From: Benincasa hispida
Taxonomy: Eukaryota; Streptophyta; Magnoliopsida; Cucurbitales; Cucurbitaceae
Reading direction: 5' to 3'
Assembly: GCF_009727055.1 (NCBI RefSeq)
Contig: NC_052356.1
Location: 2,672,534 to 2,736,533, forward strand
DNA: 64,000 nucleotides
The position numbers were made by a program, and so were the translations under genes. Below are positions 44,961 through 56,339 of the stretch, in pieces. Every line of letters starts with the position of its first letter. The stretch's first letter is position 1. The notes under the pieces were generated by a model that was given only the letters and a program-made list of their open reading frames with translations, searched no databases and had not been told where the DNA came from.

Positions 44961-47494
44961 CCTAAAGCTTCCAAGCCCTAACGACAACAAAAGAAAGACA
45001 ACTTTCACAAAAAAAAATTATTGACGAAAGAAAGAGCATTATACACAATTTGTACTTGGCTCAAAAGACTCGTTTTGAACTAAAAACAACCCAACAAAGC
45101 AAAGTTTACAATCATCAACACAAACCTATCTAGTATTTCCAAGAAGTAAAAATCAAGAAAAAAACATTCACGAGGAAATTATAGAACTAAACACCAAGTC
45201 AAATGCATGACAAAGCTCTAGGATAATATATAACTGAGTATGTTATGTGTTAGCTAAACAAATTTAGTTAGTAGTGAAGTAAATTATATCGAGTTATCGC
45301 ACAAGAAATAAAAAAGTTACCTTATAATCAGTTGCAACAAGTCTTCCAACAAGCAGTAATCATGTTAATATTCTTATTTATATCAGTTTGAGAACAATTG
45401 ACAAGTCAATCCCAAGGGCCTGTTATATCCTCTTTTATTTGAATGGTTGAACTATAATAAACTTAACCATACTACACATATTTAGCATATAATATGTACT
45501 TGGCTAGACATTATGCCAATTTTAAAGCAATGACCCTTTTTTCTTAATATGCTTATCAATAGTTTCATATTTTCAATGCCTACCATTTACTAGTTCTGTT
45601 TAACTTTACAGCACTTGTTAACCATGAATGACACAATCTCCTCAAAAAAGTTGGGATAAAGATATTTGGATTTTATTAATAAGTCTTTCTCTGTACAACA
45701 GAGCTAAAACCAAAAGCCTTATCCCTTTTATTCTCATGATAGATAAATAGGACGATATTGGAAGAATACATTCTGTAAAAGTAAAAATAATAAATAAAAA
45801 ATCAAAATAGACTACCACGTGCAAACTTCAGCCCTTAACACAATATACAAAAGAAAATCAGGTCAGTTTACTTTACTTAGTAAACGATCTTATCACTTTT
45901 TCTTCTCTTACTCTCTTCAACATGCAGATCCAAAAATCAGATGAAGAATAGAGATGAAGATCTTACTTCAAATGCAACCAGAAATTAAAGTAATAGGAGA
46001 AAGAAAAGGTTTCGAGAAGAAGATTAACACCAAGATGTATAGTGGTTAGTCTACATCCACTGTTCGAAGCAGCCATGGAAGATCTTATTCAAGCTTTTGA
46101 GAGCCAAACTTCACCAGATAAGTACAGAGAATTCTATTACAATCACACACCTCCCCTCACTACTCATGTCTCTGTTTTAAAGAAAAAGCATTATAGTCTA
46201 TTACAATCACTTCACCAGGTAAAATGGTAAGTTTTAATTTACTTATTTGTTTTACACATTTTATCTTTAACCAAAAAAAAATAATAAATAAATAAAAGAG
46301 ATTAAGAAAATAAACCTCCATAATATAATTTTGCATTCGCCCAGCTTAGGCTACAAAATTAAGAAAATAAGAAAAAGAGAAGAGCATAGTTAGTTAATAA
46401 AGAATGCAAAAGCTACAAGTGAAATTTTTCTTTGCCATTTGCAGCGAAAAAGAACAATAATATAACAGTGCAAAAGATGTAATGGATACTGATGCAATGT
46501 AATATTTTTCACTCTCACAAAAACACTTGAATAATACAACATTATACAATACAATCTTCAGATTGATTTTTGTATGTTAGTACTGATGAAAATACGTAGG
46601 AAAATTTTGAGTAAGAGTTTTCAATTTTTAAATTAGCTTCACGCCTAATAGGCTACATTTACTTATCTCAGACTACAAATTTGATAAGTCCACAAATTGG
46701 AATAATAAAATTATACTTGTTTCGACTATCTTTCTCAAGTTCCTCCTCATGTTATCCTTGATTGCTTTAGAAATACAAAATCTACAAACTACATGTTATA
46801 TTAATTCATACTAAACAAAGCATCATGAGAAAGAAACAGCCACCAGGAACTCTCAAATGTCTGTGAAACAACAACCATCAGAAACTATCAGATTTCTACA
46901 CAAAAATCGTTGTTACAAAATCTCACATGTCTGGAGAGAAACGATTTGTGGCGCCTAGAGAAATTAAAATGGTAATATAGATATTTAGATACAATTTGGC
47001 ATCGCTTTAGAGTCTACAATATAGTTACCCATTCCTTCTACAACCTAACTGAAGCGGAAGAAACCAAAGAACCCCGAGATGGCAATATTGATTATTGATT
47101 AAAAAAGATAGACAACTGTTACGAAATCGATAATTAAGACAACTGTTAGCGAGATCCCGTATTTGGTTATTCGAATCGCCAGCAAATAGATTCAAGCTAT
47201 TTCAACAAACAACTTCTCCAGGTTGACATTAACAACTGAAATCCCCGTAGAGAAAAAAGTGAGGATGGAGAATATTTAGATTGAAGCTTTGATTTGTGAA
47301 AGTTGTAGGCGAATGGGTAAGTAGTGGAAACAATGTACTTACCCATTTGAAACTTGGAACGATAATCTTTTGAAAAATGGAGGTAAGCAAAAGTTTAGAG
47401 GACCAATTTGAAGTGTGAAAGTAGAGTTCAGAAATTGAAAACCCAAAGAGGGATTTCATAATTGAAAATAAGTATAATGCACGTGAAAATTGAA
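44961..47494. other. No recognisable gene (inside the CACTA relic interval)
   Basis: AT-rich. The frame 46042-46230 encodes 62 residues without a known motif. The 47230-47460 stretch, CT-rich on the minus strand, could be an untranslated exon of the transposon but shows no coding signature. Confidence 0.35.
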
Positions 47495-48262
47495 ATGTCC
47501 AACTTTCGATAGCTATATTTAAAAAGGCTTATAGTTTCCTGAATTAGGAATCCATGGGTCTTCCGCCGTGTAAATACTATTTCCTGAACCCACCCTCCAA
47601 CGAATACCTTTTTCAAACAAGCTTCTCCCCCAAATAATACTCCGTTAGAGATGATACAAGCCATCAAAATGTTCCATTATGATAATATCTCCCTCTCAAA
47701 ACTCTATCCAAAAGCTATTTGGGTTTATGACCAAGTTTCAACTATGTTTGGCCAAAAAAACTTGACTGAAGAGCTTGGAGTCTCTGGAGTCCATGTCTCT
47801 CTCATGCTTCCTTTTCCAAAGACTTTGCCTGTTTTTCTAATGGATTTTCTTATTTTGGTTTGTCGAGACCCCCAAAACCTATTACACATCATATCGAGCT
47901 CATGACATTAACTGTCAGGAAGCTTAAAGCAGCTCATAGTATAGCCAGGGATGGCTTGAGCCACCGATTTGAGAAGAATCTTCTTCCCTCTCGTAGAGAA
48001 TAACTTCTCCTTTCAGCTCTAGGCTACCTTCCAAACTTGATCTTTCACCTCTTTAAAAACTAAACTTCTGTTCCATGAATTGTGGGAAGGAAGCCCAAGA
48101 TAGAGCCCAAAGGACTTCACATGGTTGATCTGAGGACAATCACATATCTCCTTCATTTATTCTCGACCCACATTTCTGCTTTCCATTTACGTGGATTTGC
48201 TTTTGTTAATGCTTTACCCCAAAAGCCTTTCATACTCTTGCAAAACATCATCTATAGCGTTG
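47495..48262 (-). pseudogene. LINE reverse transcriptase C-terminal fragment
   Basis: Minus strand from 48262: QEYERLLG, the KSFGLYLGLPSH block (about 48130-48090), VFKEVKDQVWK (about 48060-48030), [22 protein letters not shown] (about 47970-47900), a RFWG piece, then [17 protein letters not shown] (47655-47600), and AEDPWIPN (about 47560-47535). These are the late reverse transcriptase and post-reverse-transcriptase blocks of plant L1-like LINEs. Frameshifts and stops are scattered. Cut on the right by a CACTA-like end at 48263 and on the left by the insertion that begins near 47494. Confidence 0.9.
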
Positions 48263-48644
48263 CACTACAATAAATCTTCTGAAAAGAAAACATTGCCTTT
48301 TAATGTTATTGAGAGCATTTTAATTTTAATAATAATGGAGAGAGTGGCGTGTGGATTTTATTAGAGAGAAGAAAGAGATAAAAAGATAGTATTAAAGAAT
48401 TAGAATTAATGTTTAAAGGGTAGTTTAGTTATTATACGAAAAGGCAAGGATAATATTGTCAAAAAAAGTTTCTTCCAACGTTCGTACTTTTATATCGATT
48501 ATATATTATAAATAAAAAAAATAAATTTATATATATAAGTTGAATACTAAACTTGTAATAATAAAATTTTAATTTTTAAAAATTATGGGATCAAATATTT
48601 TACTTAAATCTTTACACATAAATATTCGGCTATTATTAAATATA

Positions 48645-48830
48645 GAAAAATAAAACAAAATATTTACAAAATATAGCAAAATTTTAAAACTATCAATAAT
48701 AAACGTTGATAGACATTGATAGACTTCTATCAGTGATATTGATAGACATTAATAGATGTCTATCATTGATATTTCTAAAATTTTACTATATCTTGTGAAT
48801 ATTTTTAACAGTTTTACTATTTGAAATAAT
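48645..48830. mobile_element. MITE-like repeat with TGATAGAC inverted motifs
   Basis: Around GTTGATAGACATTGATAGAC and TAGATGTCTATCATTGATA the sequence folds back on itself, bounded by TTTACAAAATATAGCAAAATTTT and its approximate complement near 48770-48800. A second copy of the family is at 55478-55745. Confidence 0.55.
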
Positions 48831-49572
48831 TTTTTTAAAATATTATTATTTTCAGTATGAAATTTAATAGTGTTTTCTTTAAAAAATGTATTTTAGGAAA
48901 ATTATTTCAAAAAGTCGCATGATGCTACGTTTACTAAAAGTCTCAATATGAGACATTTTCTAACTACTACAAAATTCCTATGTTCCTTGCATTGCTCTGC
49001 TCGCTGTTGTATGTTCTCGATGTTACAATCTTGCGACATTTTAGTTACGTCGCAAATTTTAGTAATGTTTTTAAAAAATATATTGGAGTGCAACTTAATC
49101 GTACTATATACTAAAATGACGATCATAAAATCCATTATATATTCATTACAAAAAAGAAAAAAAGAAAAAAAAAAGTCTACAATTAGTTATCTCAAAAAGA
49201 AAAAAGTTTTGTACATAGTCATCACCTAACTAGTGATTTTCAAAAAAAAAAATAATAATAAAGTATGTCTAAAATGTTACATCACCACCAAGCTCCAATT
49301 TAGTCCTGCACATATAATGAAATACATATCAAATTATTTTCAAACACAATTCACATATTTTCAACAATTTCAAAAGTTAAATATCAAACTTAAGCAAACT
49401 CACCATTATTATATAAAATGATCAATCCATTTTATATTATGATTCTTAAGTTGGCCTAGTATATAATTATGACAATTCAGATAACTTCAACCCTAATTAT
49501 CATAAGAACTCATCATGTCAGAATAAATATATAAACATTAATTCAGATAACTACAAGTCGGATGAACCATGA

Positions 49573-49760
49573 ACAAGCGGTCGATCATTTCTTTCAGACA
49601 AATGACACGATCGGCTGGTGATCTCCTTTCAGACGAACGATCGGCCGGCGAATCTCCCTTCAAACGAACGAGTGGTCGGCAAGTTCCTTTCAGACGAACG
49701 ATCGGCCCGCGATCTCCTTTCAGATGAACCAGTGGCCGACAAGTTCCATTCAGACAATCG
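49573..49760. repeat. Six-copy tandem repeat of about 30 bp
   Basis: Units end in TTTCAGACGAACGA or variants; two unit types alternate (CGATCGGCCGGCGATCTCC and GTGGTCGGCAAGTTCC), making a 60-bp double unit. Lies inside the CACTA-like element. Confidence 0.8.
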
Positions 49761-50331
49761 AACGAAAGGGGAAAGTAAATCTGAAACCCTCGCCTTCTCG
49801 GGTGAAAGAAAAAGGGAAAAAGTTAATAAGGCTTTCGACGAAAGGCAAAATAGTCGCAACATGCGACGACAAAAGGTTTCGTTGCATGGCCCATTAACTA
49901 CAAAGCCTAATCGAACTTGTGACCAAACAATCTTTCGTCGCATCATACGAATAAATCGCCTTTCATCACAAGCCTTGGAGCACCAAATCCCCTGCCATTA
50001 ATTGGGCCTGCGACTGAAGCCCAATTAGTCGCAAACGAAGCTGCAACGAAACATTTAATTTGTCACATGACCTGAAGTGTTGAATCTCCTGTCCATTTAT
50101 TAGTTTTGCGACTAAAGGCAAATTAGTCGCAAGGATACTTTCGTCAAACAAACGTTTTGTCACATCTGACACCGTCAAGCAGCGACTATTGATGTTAAAT
50201 GTCACATGATTGCGACTTTTGTTCATTTGGTCGCATTGTTAGAGACAAAACTAATATTTTGTCGCTAATTGTGCGACGATTGAAAAATCGTGGCAAGTAC
50301 TTCGTCGCTAAAGGCCAAATTTGTTGTAGTG

Positions 50332-51109
50332 ATTGAGAGTAAACTTAAAAGTTGTTAAGAAAATAAAATAGAAAATTTTTCTCCGGAAGGAACTCGATTC
50401 TCACAAATTCCTTTGGGGAATCTCCATCCCGATCCTCGTAGAAAATTTAGCGAGAGTTTAGCTATTACTAATAAAAGTTTGTAATTGAGACAATTATGGA
50501 AAGAGCAATAATTAGGTGCAGCTTAATTTCATGCATCTCTCCCTCCCTTTACACATGCAAAAGAATTAGAAAGAATTCATTATAAAAAAAATTGCCACAG
50601 ATTTTTGTTGGGCAACAATCTGGGCTAAACAAAAATAGCCGCAGCCTAGACGACACACGAAACTTTACCACCAAAGTCTATTATTTTAAAAGAAAAGTAT
50701 TATCAATTTAGTTATTTACTTTTGCAAACCTTGAATATAATGTTGTTGGTAAGTTTAATGATAATGGAAATTAAATTTAAATTCTATCTATAAAACTTAG
50801 AACCCATCTAAAAGATTTTCATATGTATGACACATAATTATTCCCCATTGCTGAAAGCTGCAGCAAAGAGCTTAAAACTATGTATTATTATATATATTAT
50901 ATATATATATATATATATGTAAATATATTTTGTTTCTGACAAAGTAAAGAGCTTCATCAAGTTTACAACAATTGGAAGTTGACTTATGAGAAGTTAATTA
51001 TTGGGTGGCCATGTGAATGGTTTATGAATTAAATAGCAAGTAAAGTTGATGATTCATTGGCTCCCAACCCAAACAGCTAAATTTAAGGCCACATCTTGGA
51101 GAAATTCAC
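50332..51109. other. Spacer upstream of the root-cap gene
   Basis: No gene. Contains an imperfect TA microsatellite at about 50890-50919. Around 50380-50460 a TCCTTTGGGGAATCTCCATCC stretch looks like low-copy repeat debris. The promoter of the gene at 51181 must lie in the right part. Confidence 0.5.
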
Positions 51110-51117
51110 TATAAAAA
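51110..51117 (+). promoter_or_regulatory. TATA box of the root-cap gene
   Basis: TATAAAAA 64 bp before the start codon, with a likely transcription start near 51140-51150 (ACAATAACACATTTG), giving a short leader. Confidence 0.7.
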
Positions 51118-51180
51118 CGAGGTAGCTTCATGCATTTTCTACAATAACACATTTGAAAACAAATTAAATCAGCTTCCAAT

Positions 51181-53458
51181 ATGGCAAGAATCGCCATATT
51201 CCTCTTCTTGTTCTCTCTCTTCTTCTCAGCCGTGGTTGAGGGAGCTCCAAACGCCAAGAAAGTTAAATGCAACGACGATAACTATCCTCAATGTTACAAA
51301 TCAGACCACTATTGTCCTGCTGATTGCCCTCAAACTTGTGTCGTAGATTGTTCATCTTGCCAACCTGTCTGCACTCCGCCGCCTCCTCCGCCATCACGCA
51401 AGCTAAAATCTCCCCCACCACCGTACATTTACTCTTCGCCCCCGCCACCACCTCCTTACATTTACTCTTCTCCCCCACCGCCACCTCCATACATTTACTC
51501 TTCGCCCCCGCCGCCACCTCCTAAAAGTTACGCTTCTTCCCCACCACCTCCGCCAGCTACGACTCCAACTCCTCCAACATCTCCACCCCCGTCATCCGAG
51601 ACGTCGGGCCAAAAGAAAGCTAGGTGCAAGAATAGGGGCTATCCACATTGCTATGGCATGGAGCTAAGTTGTCCTAGTGCTTGTCCTGACCAGTGCGAGG
51701 TAGACTGTGTTACTTGCAGCCCTGTTTGCAGTAAGTTTCTCATACCTTTACAGTGGTTTATAAAATCTGATAGGCATGTGATATTAAAATGATCCAAATC
51801 AATATTATCGTCTTAAAAATGACTTAAAAATATACTTTTTATCCTCCAAAATTAATTTTAATGAAACGTAAGTTACATTTAAAAATGATGCTAAATAATA
51901 ATAATAATAATTTTCATCTCATAAAGTTGGCTAATTAATAATAACAAATTTCATTCAATATTATGTGAATATATTTTCAAAATTTATAGCAAAAATGTTA
52001 ATAAATAACAAAGAAAATTTGAAAAATCAACCAAAAAAAAATTAATAACAACTAAATTTAAGATTTCTGGAAAGTAAGACTAAAATTGGACATGTGAAAG
52101 TAAAGGGGCTAAAATTGAACAATCTTCAAAGTATAAAAAGGAAATAGTATCTTAACATTTATTATATTTTATCGAATATTCTGTATTCTATTATGGAAAA
52201 TCAATTCACTCCACATATTCATATCGAACGCATGAAAAAAAGTTGACATGGACAAGATATTTAATCACCACATACAAAAATAATCACAATACACACAAGG
52301 TTTAAAATATTGTTAATATCGACCAAAATATCAATATCTCAATTTTATAAAAATGTTGATGGAAATATTGATAAATGTCGATGGCGATACGTATTTTTTT
52401 GAAAAACATTTAAAAGGAAAAACGTGGATTCTAAAAAGTAAATTATGTTTAAATTAATATAAATCAACATTATGCATTTTTTTATGAGATAAAACACTTG
52501 TTATAATATTATATTTATGTTAGATTGCAATTTTTTGCTATTATTTTTAATATTTATTCATTTATTTTAAAATGTTGATGAAATATGAATATATCAATTA
52601 GAAAACTTAGTACTGTATACATACCTTGCTTGTAAGTTACATAATTTTTTTCTTTAATTTAATGTATATACAGATTGCAACCGTCCAGGCTCAGTGTGCC
52701 AAGACCCAAAATTTGTTGGAGGAGATGGAATCACCTTCTATTTCCATGGCCAAAAAGACCAAGAATTTTGCATTGTCACTGACTCGAACCTCCACATCAA
52801 CGCCCACTTCATCGGCCGACGAAACATCGACATGAAGCGGGACTTCACTTGGGTTCAATCACTTGGCATCCTCTTTGACTCCCACAAGCTCTTCATAGGC
52901 GCTCAGAAAACAGCAACATGGAATGATGCTATCGACCGTCTCTCCATCTCTCTTGACGATGAAACCATCCTCCTCCCTACTCAGGAGGGCGCAACGTGGA
53001 GTAATTCAACCTTCTATAAGGGAATGGTCATAACCAGAAGTAGAAACACAAACGCAGTCGAGATCAAAGTTCCTGGAAACTTCAAGATCAAAGCCGTCGT
53101 GGTTCCGATAACGGAAAAAGATTCAAGGGTCCATAATTATGGTATTACACAAGAGGATTGCTTTGCCCATTTGGACTTGAGCTTCAAGTTCTATGCATTG
53201 AGTGGGGATGTGAATGGGGTTTTGGGGCAAACTTACGGTAGCAACTATGTGAGCAAGGTCAAGATGGGAGTGGCAATGCCTGTTTTTGGTGGTGCCAATG
53301 AGTTTGCTTCTTCAAATCTTTTTGCCACGGATTGCCAAGTGGCACGTTTTAGCGGGCAGTTGGCTGGAAAAGATGACAGTTCTTTGGAGGCTGAAGTCTT
53401 TGCCAATATGAGCTGTGGCAGTGACATGGAAGGTGGAGGAGTTGTTTGCAAAAGATAA
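51181..53458 (+). CDS. Secreted root-cap/LEA-related protein with extensin-like segment (two exons)
   Basis: Coding exons 51181-51730 and 52674-53458, 444 residues. Residues 1-21 are a signal peptide (hydrophobic IAIFLFLFSLFF, cleavage after VVEG). Two cysteine modules of 35 residues, C30-C64 and C149-C183, have identical spacing (C-x7-C-x6-C-x3-C-x3-C-x3-C-x2-C-x3-C). Between them is a proline-rich stretch with three YIYSSPPPPPP repeats, SP5-6 plus YxY as in cross-linking extensins. Exon 2 encodes the conserved body (VCQDPKFVGGDGITFYFHG, NLHINAHFIGRRN, GVLGQTYGSNYVSKVKMGVAMPVFGGANEF), characteristic of the plant root-cap (PF06830) LEA-related family. Expected location: cell wall; biochemical role of the family is unknown. 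Splicing inserts an Asn codon across the junction. Reading on past 51730 ends in the intron at 51790. Retroelements fill both flanks, yet the frame is intact. Confidence 0.93.
51731..52673 (+). other. Intron of the root-cap gene
   Basis: GTAAGT donor after TTTGCA and a TATATACAG acceptor, phase 1, 943 bp and strongly AT-rich. It restores the PVCN-CNRPG-VCQDP family sequence across the junction. No gene inside. Confidence 0.9.
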
Positions 53459-53501
53459 GCTTGATTTCCATTGGTGGATCAGATTCTTCATTCAAGGAAA
53501 G

Positions 53502-53545
53502 AATAAAATTTATGGTCCAATTAATTATATGTTAATAAATGTTTA
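53502..53545 (+). terminator. Poly(A) signals of the root-cap gene
   Basis: AATAAA at 53502-53507, 44 bp after the stop codon, with a further AATAAATG and AATAAAG pair to 53545. Confidence 0.6.
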
Positions 53546-54286
53546 ATAAAGTGGGAACTTGAAATGTGAAAGCTTTGTGACCTTTTTCAGATATGAAAAA
53601 GGGTTTGTTTATGTATTATTTCATCCTTCTTAATTATCTTGAGATTATTTGTAAGAGAAAGATACCAATATTATGTGATATGTTTGAAAATTATTTAATA
53701 TTTTCGCCCTCCATATTTCGCTTTTTATATGTATGAATATAATTATGTTATGGAGTTATTTAACAGGCCAATATTGCAATCTTGAGGTGGAGAAATAATG
53801 AGCTTTGGTTTAATTAGTATGAATAGACAAATATTGTGCTGGATAAGAGTTCAATATTGAGGTATTTTTAAAGAAAACAAGTTTGTAATTTTGACTACAA
53901 AGGATGGATGGTTTTATTAAATGAGAATTGGGTGTAAATTCTCATTCTATATATCCAAAAGTTCTATATGAATTGATGTTAACAAGTTTGGCCTAGGATT
54001 CAGAGTGCGCTACATATAAATCTTCTAATCCTAAAGTCGATTCTGCAACATGTATTATATGATATTCCTCTTTATTAATAAAATGGACATAGCTAATACT
54101 TTTTTTTACAATATATTTGTAGGGGACTTGAACCTCTCACTTCGAATTGAAAATACAAATACTATGTCAATGACCATTTTGGATAGCTGACACTTTACTA
54201 GTGAACTACATAAATCTATGTAATGAAGTTAACTATTGACTTTTTCTTGTTGCCTTTATTTCTTGATTTCAAATCATAAATATTAA
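53546..54286. other. Spacer without a recognised gene
   Basis: AT-rich. The GGGGACTTGAACC stretch at 54121 resembles a repeat common in plant intergenic DNA but has no defined edge. Confidence 0.4.
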
Positions 54287-54575
54287 GGGGGTGTTTGTTT
54301 CAAGGATTGGGATTTGATGGGTTAAGCATCCTAAGCCCAACCGTTATTTGGGCATGGATTGAGGAACATTGGCTTATCAGCCAACCTCCAAACACCACCA
54401 TCGGTGACCACCGCGGCCAATCCCGGCAGCCACCTCCGATGAACCCCGCGACCAACTTCAGCACCATCTCTAGTGACTGTCGTTGACCAACTCTGGCCAC
54501 CACCTCCGATGACTGCTACCGACCCACTCTGGTCGCCACCTCCTTCGACCGTCATTGGCCAACTTTGGTATTACG
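54287..54575 (-). mobile_element. Second copy of the GTCGG-type DNA-transposon-like element, truncated
   Basis: Opens GGGGGTGTTTGTTTC after TATTAA, then from about 54400 consists of CCACCTCCGATGACC and CGACCAACTCTGG words, the reverse complement of the 13660-14350 array. It is cut at about 54575 by an antisense copia LTR. Terminus-to-array order mirrors the copy ending at 14526. Confidence 0.5.
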
Positions 54576-55352
54576 TCTTGTTCCTTAAGTTCCCACTAAT
54601 CCTCTAATGAACAATTGGTTTATGATCCAATCACTAAACTAGATCCCTCTTGAACCAATGAGAGGGTGGGGCCCCTTGTTCAAGATCGAGATTCAGTACT
54701 TAAGAGAACAACCTTCCTCCTATCCCTAAATCGGGTAGGCGTGAACTCCATCTTGCACCCTATGTCCCAAGCTATCTACCCGATCTTACCCTTAAAATGG
54801 GAGGCTTATTGAGTCGGCGTTGTTGAGCCAACCCTCACCCATGTAAATCTAAGGATAATCATGAATAGACAGGAGTTCATAGTTAGCTCAGGATTAAGAT
54901 CAAGTTACTAAGGTCATATAAGCGAAATAGTCTGTCTTAAACACTAAACAACATTACATATTAAGAGTGACTTATTTCTTGGTCCGACCTTGTGCAAACT
55001 CATTGCATAGGACGCTCCCACTCCTCATGTCAATACATGAACGAATCTGGATCACTTCGTTTTTAGTATCTTTACAACAACTTGTAATAGTTACAGAGTA
55101 GGCCACATTCAATAGTGTTGCCAAAATAAGGTACCCAACCTTAATCATATACTATAGACCATTTTGACTATTTACTCGAACTTGATCCATTTTTATATCT
55201 CTGCATAAAGTTTAAGTATTCATATAATAGTCATAGATCTTAGTTTATTGGATGTAGATTTTATAAATACAATTAATAGATTCAACATCTTTATTGATAA
55301 TAGAATATGTTTAATTTTATAAACTGCGAGTTTTATGACATACAACCCAACA
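54576..55352 (-). repeat. Truncated antisense copia LTR
   Basis: On the minus strand it opens TGTTGGGTTGTATGTC and passes through the usual LTR blocks (AATAAACTAAG, TGCAATGAGTTTGCACAAGG, TAATCCTGAGCTAACTATGAA, GGGGCCCCACCCTC), then ends at about 54576 after CTTAAGGAACAAG. Only the first about 780 bp of the LTR remain. Confidence 0.85.
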
Positions 55353-55477
55353 TAAAATATCAAATTATTAAAACAATAGATTAAATAAATTTATAATTTT
55401 AGTTAAAATCTCTATTTCCATTTTTTTTAAAAAAATATATATTCTTCTAAATTTTTTAGTTTACTTTAAACTTAAGG

Positions 55478-55745
55478 GACAGTTGCAAATATAGACATTA
55501 GACCCAAAGTATCCGCAGATATAACATAATGTAAAAAAAATGCAAATATAGCCATATTTAAATAGTTTATCAGTGATAGACTACATTATTGGTAGGAGTC
55601 TATCAGTGATAGACCATATCACTGGTAAGAGTCTATCAACGATAGAAGTCTATCGTTGATAGACTTGTCTATATTTGCAATTTTTTTAAATGATGTTATA
55701 CACTTAGTTGTTATTCCTAAAAATGCTACCAATTGCAATTACCCT
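55478..55745. mobile_element. MITE-like repeat with nested GTCTATCAGTGATAGAC hairpins
   Basis: The ends form an imperfect inverted repeat: AGGGACAGTTGCAAATATAG at the left and the complement of AGGGTAATTGCAATTGGTAG at the right. The centre holds several copies of CTATCA(G/A)(T/C)GATAG. No coding potential. Related to 48645-48830. Confidence 0.65.
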
Positions 55746-56339
55746 AAACTAAACTATATTAAAATAATTAAGATGACAAATTTAAACTAATCTAAAATCT
55801 AACCGGTGATTAAATACAACAAAATATTTCACAAACTAAATATTTATAAATCTGCATTTCATTCTCAGGCTACTTAAACTTGCATTATAAACACAGACTT
55901 CTTAAACTTAGACTTCCAAAACCTGTACTCTAAACATAGTTTTCTTAAACCCAAGCTACCTAAATCTTCCAGTCTAATCCCCTAGGCTTAAAATTCTCAG
56001 GTTTAAGATTTCAAACATGCGTGCCAAATGTCTCCTAAAAGATTAAGGGAGTGGTGGTTTATTAGTTAAATAGATATTTTTGCTAAGCTAAGTGACACCA
56101 TCTCGATACTCCAAGATAAACATGCTAAAGAGGCCAACATGTTAGGGAGGTGTTTTGAAAACCAACTGAAGGAACCATAATAAATCTCAATCCATTTTGG
56201 TTGAAACTTTATCTTTAACGAAGTGAACACTGAACCCCACATGTTTGCTTGTTGAGTGATTTTTACACCATTCAAACATTTGTAAGTACATGCGTCAAGT
56301 TTTAAAATTTGAAATGAGATTGACTATTTTCATTGAATA
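55746..56339. other. Spacer without a recognised gene
   Basis: Contains a CT-rich CTTAAACTT/CCTAAA series (55865-55990) but nothing that codes. The frame 56275-56066 minus has no known motif. Confidence 0.4.

Larger units (their letters stand above)
42827..47494 (-). mobile_element. CACTA-type DNA transposon relic inside the LINE
   Basis: It sits between two LINE pieces that would otherwise be nearly adjacent. Near the left edge (42840-43260) words such as GCTATAATAGG, TATAGCATTTT and TAGCGTTTTGTGCTATAAA recur, the look of subterminal repeats. Two minus-strand pieces match the C-terminal domains of plant En/Spm-like transposases (43690-43870, 44180-44475). Terminal CACTA motifs and 3-bp duplications were not established; 42809 CACTTACTTTAG is a possible degenerate end. 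Confidence 0.5.
48263..50331. mobile_element. CACTA-like non-autonomous element (composite)
   Basis: The right end is well supported: the reverse complement of 50303-50331 begins CACTACAACAAATTTGGCC followed by TTTAGCGACG, a typical CACTA terminus, and inward of it GTCGCAA, TGCGAC and GTCGCA words recur on both strands (49850-50290). The left end is placed where LINE sequence stops and CACTACAATAAATC begins (48263). The two ends share CACTACAA(C/T)AAAT but the flanking trinucleotides differ (TTG and ATT), so these may be two elements; CTACTACAAAATTCC at 48963 is an alternative left end. No transposase seen. Confidence 0.5.

Noticed and set aside
46042..46230. 62-residue frame as a small gene
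   Set aside because: No recognisable motif, no promoter or splice support, and it lies in the CACTA relic interval.
49618..50001. 127-residue plus-strand open frame, possible gene
   Set aside because: It runs through a GC-rich tandem repeat and subterminal repeats of a CACTA-like element; the opposite strand is open as well; no domain.
51263..51524. Antisense and shifted frames over exon 1 of the root-cap gene
   Set aside because: Shadow frames caused by the CCN-rich proline codons.
52626..52835. Alternative start upstream of exon 2
   Set aside because: It covers intron sequence and is in a different frame from the conserved exon 2 product.
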